Of a stretch of 64,000 bases of DNA, positions 60,261 through 64,000 are shown piece by piece. Numbering within the stretch: position 1 is the first letter of the stretch; each line of letters opens with the position of its first letter. A program made the position numbers and the translations under genes. This stretch comes from Natronoglomus mannanivorans (lineage in GTDB: Archaea; Halobacteriota; Halobacteria; Halobacteriales; Natrialbaceae). The notes under the pieces are model-generated. The model did not search any database. It saw only the letters and a program-made list of their open reading frames with translations, and had not been told where the DNA came from. The stretch spans positions 104,896 to 168,895 of the forward strand of contig JAOPKB010000014.1 of assembly GCA_025517485.1 (NCBI GenBank). Direction: 5' to 3'.

Positions 60261-60759
60261 AACAATCGATTTGATACGTTCGTCGACGAAGCTCCTATTC
60301 AGAACTATCCATCAAAATCCTCAATTCCGAATAGTAGTCATATTACGGAGGGTTCTGGTACTGATTAGGTGTCGTCGGTTATCCGCGACTGAAACTCCAA
60401 AGTCGGTTTCCAGGCCGATCCTCGATAGCGTCTTGTTCACACGTGCTGTACACCGCCGTCGGTTCGGATACGAACGAATCACCAGATAACGCACGGACCG
60501 ACCGAGCTTTGTATGATAGAACGTTCGATCATCACCGAGCTGTGTGGGAAACACGTGATCGGAGATGCCACGGTCCTCGCCAGTAGTGACAACTCACGAC
60601 GCTGTTTCTCTCGACGACTCGGCTTCAGCTCGTATACGAAACGTACTGCAGGAACAGTGAAATAGAGTTACCAAACTGATAGGTTAGGTCATTTATCGTC
60701 TTCGAACTTGGTTCACAGCACGTGACTGAGGCGGAGTCGATCGTTCCTCGAGTCCGGTC
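60261..60759. other. Intergenic region, no supported gene
   Basis: About 500 bp of mixed composition. Open frames at 60157-60489 (+) and 60321-60554 (-) are Arg/Ile/Ser-rich without the acidic bias of true genes. It may contain decayed coding DNA but I recognise nothing. Confidence 0.45.
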
Positions 60760-60972
60760 TCACTTCGAAGGACACACTCTCCGAATCACTTCTCGGCGAT
60801 ATCGGCGATCGGTAACGCATCGAACCACTGCCTCGAGTGGCTCGCTGACAGTGTTACTCCTCTTCGACGGCTCCGCTGTGACCGTTTCGGCTTCTTCGAT
60901 CGCTGCCCTCACCTCGTCCTGTGTCGCCTCCTCGGCAACGCTCGGCTCTTCAAGACAGTGAGGCTTCCCCAT
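60760..60972 (-). CDS. Small acidic protein of unknown function
   Basis: 70 residues: MGKPHCLEEPSVAEEATQDE, VRAAIEEAETVTAEPSKRSN, and a basic end RYRREVIRRVCPSK. A TTTTTATGAC box about 30 bp before the ATG would be a usable TATA element. The Glu/Ala-rich helix is plausible for a real gene, but no family is recognised. Confidence 0.4.
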   Translation of the reverse strand: MGKPHCLEEPSVAEEATQDEVRAAIEEAETVTAEPSKRSNTVSEPLEAVVRCVTDRRYRREVIRRVCPSK

Positions 60973-61114
60973 AGTCTACAGGTGGAAGTATTGTCATAAA
61001 AACATTTTCATTCGAGTACAAAGAGTACCAGCAATCGCTTTCGAACAGACAACGGTTCGGGACGGTGCGACTCGATACGCAAAAGCACAACCCTCGAGTT
61101 GGCATCACTCGGCC

Positions 61115-61480
61115 TCAGTTTCGGGATTCTTGCCGATCGCTTTCGTCGTCACGTTCCCCTCGAACGCAACTCGCCTGCGCCGTCGGAGGACTGGATGAAC
61201 CCGGGTCCGTGGCCCGAAGCAGGGACTCGAAGTCGTCGACTTCGTCGTACTGCTCCCGGTGGACGAGCGCGGCCTTTCCGTCCATCGTGATTTCGTACAA
61301 CCCGGACCTCTCGGCCGGGCCGATTCGTTCGACGAGTCCGTAATCGCACAACACTGGCAGTCGAGTATTGATATTTTGTCGATTCTTGTTCGTGTGTGAT
61401 TCGAGGTTCGGAGCGACGTTCCGACCAGTTTCCTCGAGTGCCTCGAGAATTTCGAAATCAGTCGGCTGTCTGAGTTTCAC
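61115..61480 (-). CDS. PhiH1-repressor-like winged-helix regulator
   Basis: 121 residues. MKLRQPTDFEILEALEETGR NVAPNLESHTNKNRQNINTR LPVLCDYGLVERIGPAERSG LYEITMDGKAAL is the classic haloarchaeal PhiH1-like winged helix (each string here is a 20-residue step), with recognition helix NRQNINTRL and the wing IGPAERSGLYEIT. The C-terminal 40 residues are disordered. Likely a repressor of nearby mobile or stress genes. Confidence 0.83.
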   Translation of the reverse strand: MKLRQPTDFEILEALEETGRNVAPNLESHTNKNRQNINTRLPVLCDYGLVERIGPAERSGLYEITMDGKAALVHREQYDEVDDFESLLRATDPGSSSPPTAQASCVRGERDDESDRQESRN

Positions 61481-62260
61481 AATCTCTCCCCATTACGGCA
61501 CAGTATGCTACGAATATCTAATATTATCGACTGTTGACAACGATACGATAACGGGACTCGAGACGAATTGTCGATAGAAATCAGCTCTCGCTATCCGTAT
61601 TACACACATATATTTGTAATTGTTCGTGATGAATTCGTTTTAGACGAACACTGAACGAGGACTCGACGTCCGTTCTCGATGTGACCAACTCGGCACGGAG
61701 CGACCACTGTCAGACCGAGGTGCGATAGGAAATCAAATGCAGTGATTGACACAGACCGATGTATCTCCCCGTTTGCTGGCAGTGTCCGGTCTCAGTCTAC
61801 GGAATACGATCCGCGGAATACGAGAGGGGAGCCCCCTCCACCTCTCAGTGTGGAATCGGATGGCGAGAGAGTTCGCAGCGATCGGTTGGTGGGTCGGTAG
61901 CCACGATTCCCCGCCATCAGAATATTCATGTCTCCGATCATAAAACAGTAGGACCGTTACCGAGATAGCCAACGGTTTCGAGGACCGCTCGAGCGGGGAC
62001 TTGAGGATGAGATCGGTCTCGTCGAATCGCTTCGCAGTTCGTCTGCACCTCGACTCGAGACGACTCGGGTGATACGTAATCGCTGTGTACTGTTTTGACA
62101 CCTTCAAACAGGTGGAAGGGGTACCACCCAGTATAATTCACTAGTTTGTCCATTAGTATTACAAACGTACGTGTGTAACTGCCGCTGAAGATTTCAATTC
62201 AGATGTGCGTTACTCACGTGTTTCTCGGCGTCGACGGGTTCTAATCGAGAACTCGAGTTC
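61481..62260. other. Gene-poor AT-leaning stretch
   Basis: 780 bp with no gene I can support. Frames at 61733-62107 (-) and 61746-61968 (+) mirror one another and have no coding bias. The stretch sits in an accessory zone of small regulators and element ends, so eroded genes are likely. Confidence 0.5.
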
Positions 62261-62452
62261 GTGCGATCAGTAGCACTTCCGGTCGACGCCACCGAACTCG
62301 GACACAGTGCCGTCGAGCAGAGCGAGAAAGAGAGCGTCGAACGACGTGGATCTGACACCACGGTCACTACTGATACTGGAGAACTCATCGTTTCCTTCAC
62401 CGAAAGGAAACGTCTATCTCGGCGAAAATTAGTATCCGAGTCGGGGGAATGA
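62261..62452 (+). CDS. Small haloarchaeal protein upstream of a zinc ribbon
   Basis: 63 residues from GTG 62261: MRSVALPVDATELGHSAVEQ, SEKESVERRGSDTTVTTDTG, ELIVSFTERKRLSRRKLVSE. Its stop overlaps the following start by 4 bp (ATGA), a strong hint of co-translation. No family recognised. Confidence 0.45.
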   Translation: MRSVALPVDATELGHSAVEQSEKESVERRGSDTTVTTDTGELIVSFTERKRLSRRKLVSESGE

Positions 62453-62562
62453 GAACAGAGTACTGTCCAGACTGTGATGAACAGCAACGGATCAAAGAAA
62501 CCGTCCCGTGGCAGGTGGATCTCTGTGCTGTCTGCGGAACAGAGATCGGTACTGCCGACTGA
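62449..62562 (+). CDS. 37-residue zinc-ribbon protein
   Basis: MRTEYCPDCDEQQRIKETVP then WQVDLCAVCGTEIGTAD. CPDC and CAVCG 17 residues apart form a zinc ribbon. ATG 62449 overlaps the upstream stop. One of several such micro-proteins in the window. Confidence 0.6.
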   Translation: MRTEYCPDCDEQQRIKETVPWQVDLCAVCGTEIGTAD

Positions 62563-62752
62563 TATCGGGATCGACGCTATCAGCGCGATCGCGGAACGCT
62601 CGAACGGAAGCGGGTGGGACGGACAGTTCGTTCCAACGAGGTACGTGGCGGTGACGAGAAGAGAGTCACACTCGAGAACGACCGTCCCGACGATCAGTGC
62701 TCGCCTTTTCCGGTATCCACAGTATTAGGATGACACGCACGCGCCCTCAACT

Positions 62753-63691
62753 ATGGAGTACACCAAACTCGGATCGACCGGACTGGACGTTTCGAAGGTC
62801 TGTTTCGGCACGTGGCGTTTCAACAAGGAGTCCGACGGCACCGTCGAGACCGACCGGGAGACCGCTCACGAACTGCTCGATCGCTTCGCCGACCACGGCG
62901 GCAACTTCATCGACACCGCCAACGGCTACGGCGACGGCGAGAGCGAACGCTGGATCGGCGAGTGGCTCGGCGATCGCGACCGCGAAGACTACGTCATCGC
63001 GTCGAAGGTCTACTGGAGTCAGGTGAGCCGGTTCGACGAGAACCTCTCGCGCAAGAACATCCGCGCGGAGATCGAGGGAACCCTCGAGCGCCTCGATACG
63101 GACTACATCGACGTCTACTACATCCACCGCTGGGACGACGACACGCCGATTCGGGAGACGCTCCGGACGCTCACCCGTCTCGTCGAGGAGGGCAAGGTCC
63201 ACTACCTCGCGGCGTCGTCGATGGCCGCCTGGAAACTGACGAAAGCCCTCTGGACCAGCGACGTCGACGGCCTCGAGCGATTCGAGGTGACCCAGCCGCG
63301 GTTCAACGCCGCCGACCGCCCACAGGAGTACCTCGACGTCTGTGGCGATCAGGGACTGGCCGTCTGTCCGTGGTCGCCCCTCGACGGCGGCGTCCTCACG
63401 GGCAAGTACGCGACCGGTGACGCCGACGAAGGCTCGCGAGCCGATCTCGACGGCTGGGACATGTCCTTTTCCGACCGACAACAGCGGGTCCTCGAGGCAG
63501 TGCAGGACGTTGCGGACGACCTCGAAGCGACGCCCGCGCAGGTCTCACTTCGCTGGCTGATCGAGCAGCGCGAGTTCACTTGCGTGCCGATCTTCGGCGC
63601 TCGGACACTCGAGCAGATGGACGAGAACGTCGGCGCCGCCGACATCTCGCTCTCGGACGAGCAGTACGAGCAGATCGCCGACGCGTACTGA
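62753..63691 (+). CDS. Aldo/keto reductase (AKR11/12-like)
   Basis: 312 residues. MEYTKLGSTGLDVSKVCFGT is the standard opening. Catalytic residues: D in GNFIDTANGYGDGESE, Y in the same string, K in YVIASKVYWS, H in VYYIHRWDDDTP. Late elements LAVCPWSPLDGGVLTGKYAT and CVPIFGARTLEQMDENVGAA give the NADPH site. This subgroup reduces aldehydes or sugars; substrate unknown. Not a paralogue of the enzyme at 11210 beyond the shared fold. Confidence 0.92.
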   Translation: MEYTKLGSTGLDVSKVCFGTWRFNKESDGTVETDRETAHELLDRFADHGGNFIDTANGYGDGESERWIGEWLGDRDREDYVIASKVYWSQVSRFDENLSRKNIRAEIEGTLERLDTDYIDVYYIHRWDDDTPIRETLRTLTRLVEEGKVHYLAASSMAAWKLTKALWTSDVDGLERFEVTQPRFNAADRPQEYLDVCGDQGLAVCPWSPLDGGVLTGKYATGDADEGSRADLDGWDMSFSDRQQRVLEAVQDVADDLEATPAQVSLRWLIEQREFTCVPIFGARTLEQMDENVGAADISLSDEQYEQIADAY

Positions 63692-63947
63692 TCGCGCGCT
63701 GCTTTTGGGATTGGGGACGAGCGTCTTCTCGAGTCCGTGGACGTCTCACGAGAGCGGGCTCTCGGTCACCGGACTCGACGACAGCGTGTTATCGAGCGTC
63801 GTCCGCTGCTACCCATCGACCACCTCGAAAGACACGATAATCTCGTTGAGCGCGTCTTCGCCGCGGGCGTCGACGTGTGACACCAGCAAGATGGTGACGT
63901 GATCAGCAGCAACGAATCAGTGCGTTCCAGTATTCGTATCGACCGAC
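63692..63947. other. 3' flank without a supported gene
   Basis: About 255 bp. On the minus strand a short stretch (63806-63890) reads VTILLVSHVDARGEDALNEI and then a stop, which may be a gene remnant, but it has no start and is closed upstream by TGA. Confidence 0.4.
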
Positions 63948-64000
63948 GTGAACTACCCCACCCTACTCGCTCGCCACGACTGCCGTGACTCGCTCCTTGA
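63948..64000 (+). mobile_element. Element terminus at the window edge
   Basis: GTGAACTACCCCACCCTACT CGCTCGCCACGACTGCCGTG matches the solo end at 56817-56866 (GTGAACTACCCGACCTACTC...), including the closing CTCCTTGA/TTCCTTGA. The window stops here, so an IS of this type may begin or end just beyond it. Confidence 0.5.

Noticed and set aside
63806..63890. Minus-strand stretch VTILLVSHVDARGEDALNEI
   Set aside because: Protein-like, but has no start, is closed by TGA upstream and is too short to assign; kept only as a possible remnant.

Overview
The window reads as a haloarchaeal chromosome segment, probably a Natrialbales-type halophile. Proteins are very acidic, coding DNA is GC-rich with G/C third positions, CTCGAG (Leu-Glu) is very common, and halophile-specific families recur: HalOD1-like, DUF58/MoxR/DUF4129/DUF4350 clusters, Tat-exported surface proteins, LonB, tiny zinc-ribbon proteins and IS1341-type tnpB elements. 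The taxon is inferred from gene content and composition only. No rRNA, tRNA or CRISPR array was seen.

Layout. 1-4.1 kb is visibly AT-rich and looks like the edge of a surface-polysaccharide island: a cut-off membrane protein, a winged-helix/ParB-like protein, a frameshifted methyltransferase, a sulfatase tail and a flippase. 4.1-14 kb carries a glycosyltransferase, sugar-related genes (two ROK kinases sharing near-identical DNA blocks, a CE15-like esterase, an aldo/keto reductase) and small zinc-finger proteins. At 14-17 kb a Fic gene is split by an IS200/IS605-type tnpB element; removing 15089-16783 restores the frame exactly. 17-29 kb holds a conserved membrane cluster (DUF1616, DUF4129-like, DUF58, MoxR, DUF4350 and small membrane proteins) broken by a Tat protein and a histidine kinase. 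29-33 kb has an AbrB/PIN toxin-antitoxin pair and a MacB/LolCDE-like ABC operon.

33.8-43.7 kb is the most interesting part. It begins with a two-gene unit: a polytopic membrane GTPase with G1, G3 and G4 motifs, and a single-pass partner 3 bp downstream. It continues with a surface pair: a Tat-exported protein of eight PPC-like repeats ending in a dockerin-like domain, then a gene with two cohesin-like domains, four CARDB-like domains and a beta-helix, whose signal peptide lies in a different reading frame.

44-64 kb is accessory and scarred: an ABC exporter with most of its middle deleted, a second tnpB element with a divergent winged-helix gene, several solo element ends, two AbrB genes (one apparently orphan), an F420-type oxidoreductase with a decayed C-terminal copy 4 kb away, LonB, glycerol dehydrogenase, a universal stress protein, HalOD1-like and PhiH1-like regulators, and micro zinc-ribbon proteins. 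The window ends inside another element-like terminal sequence.
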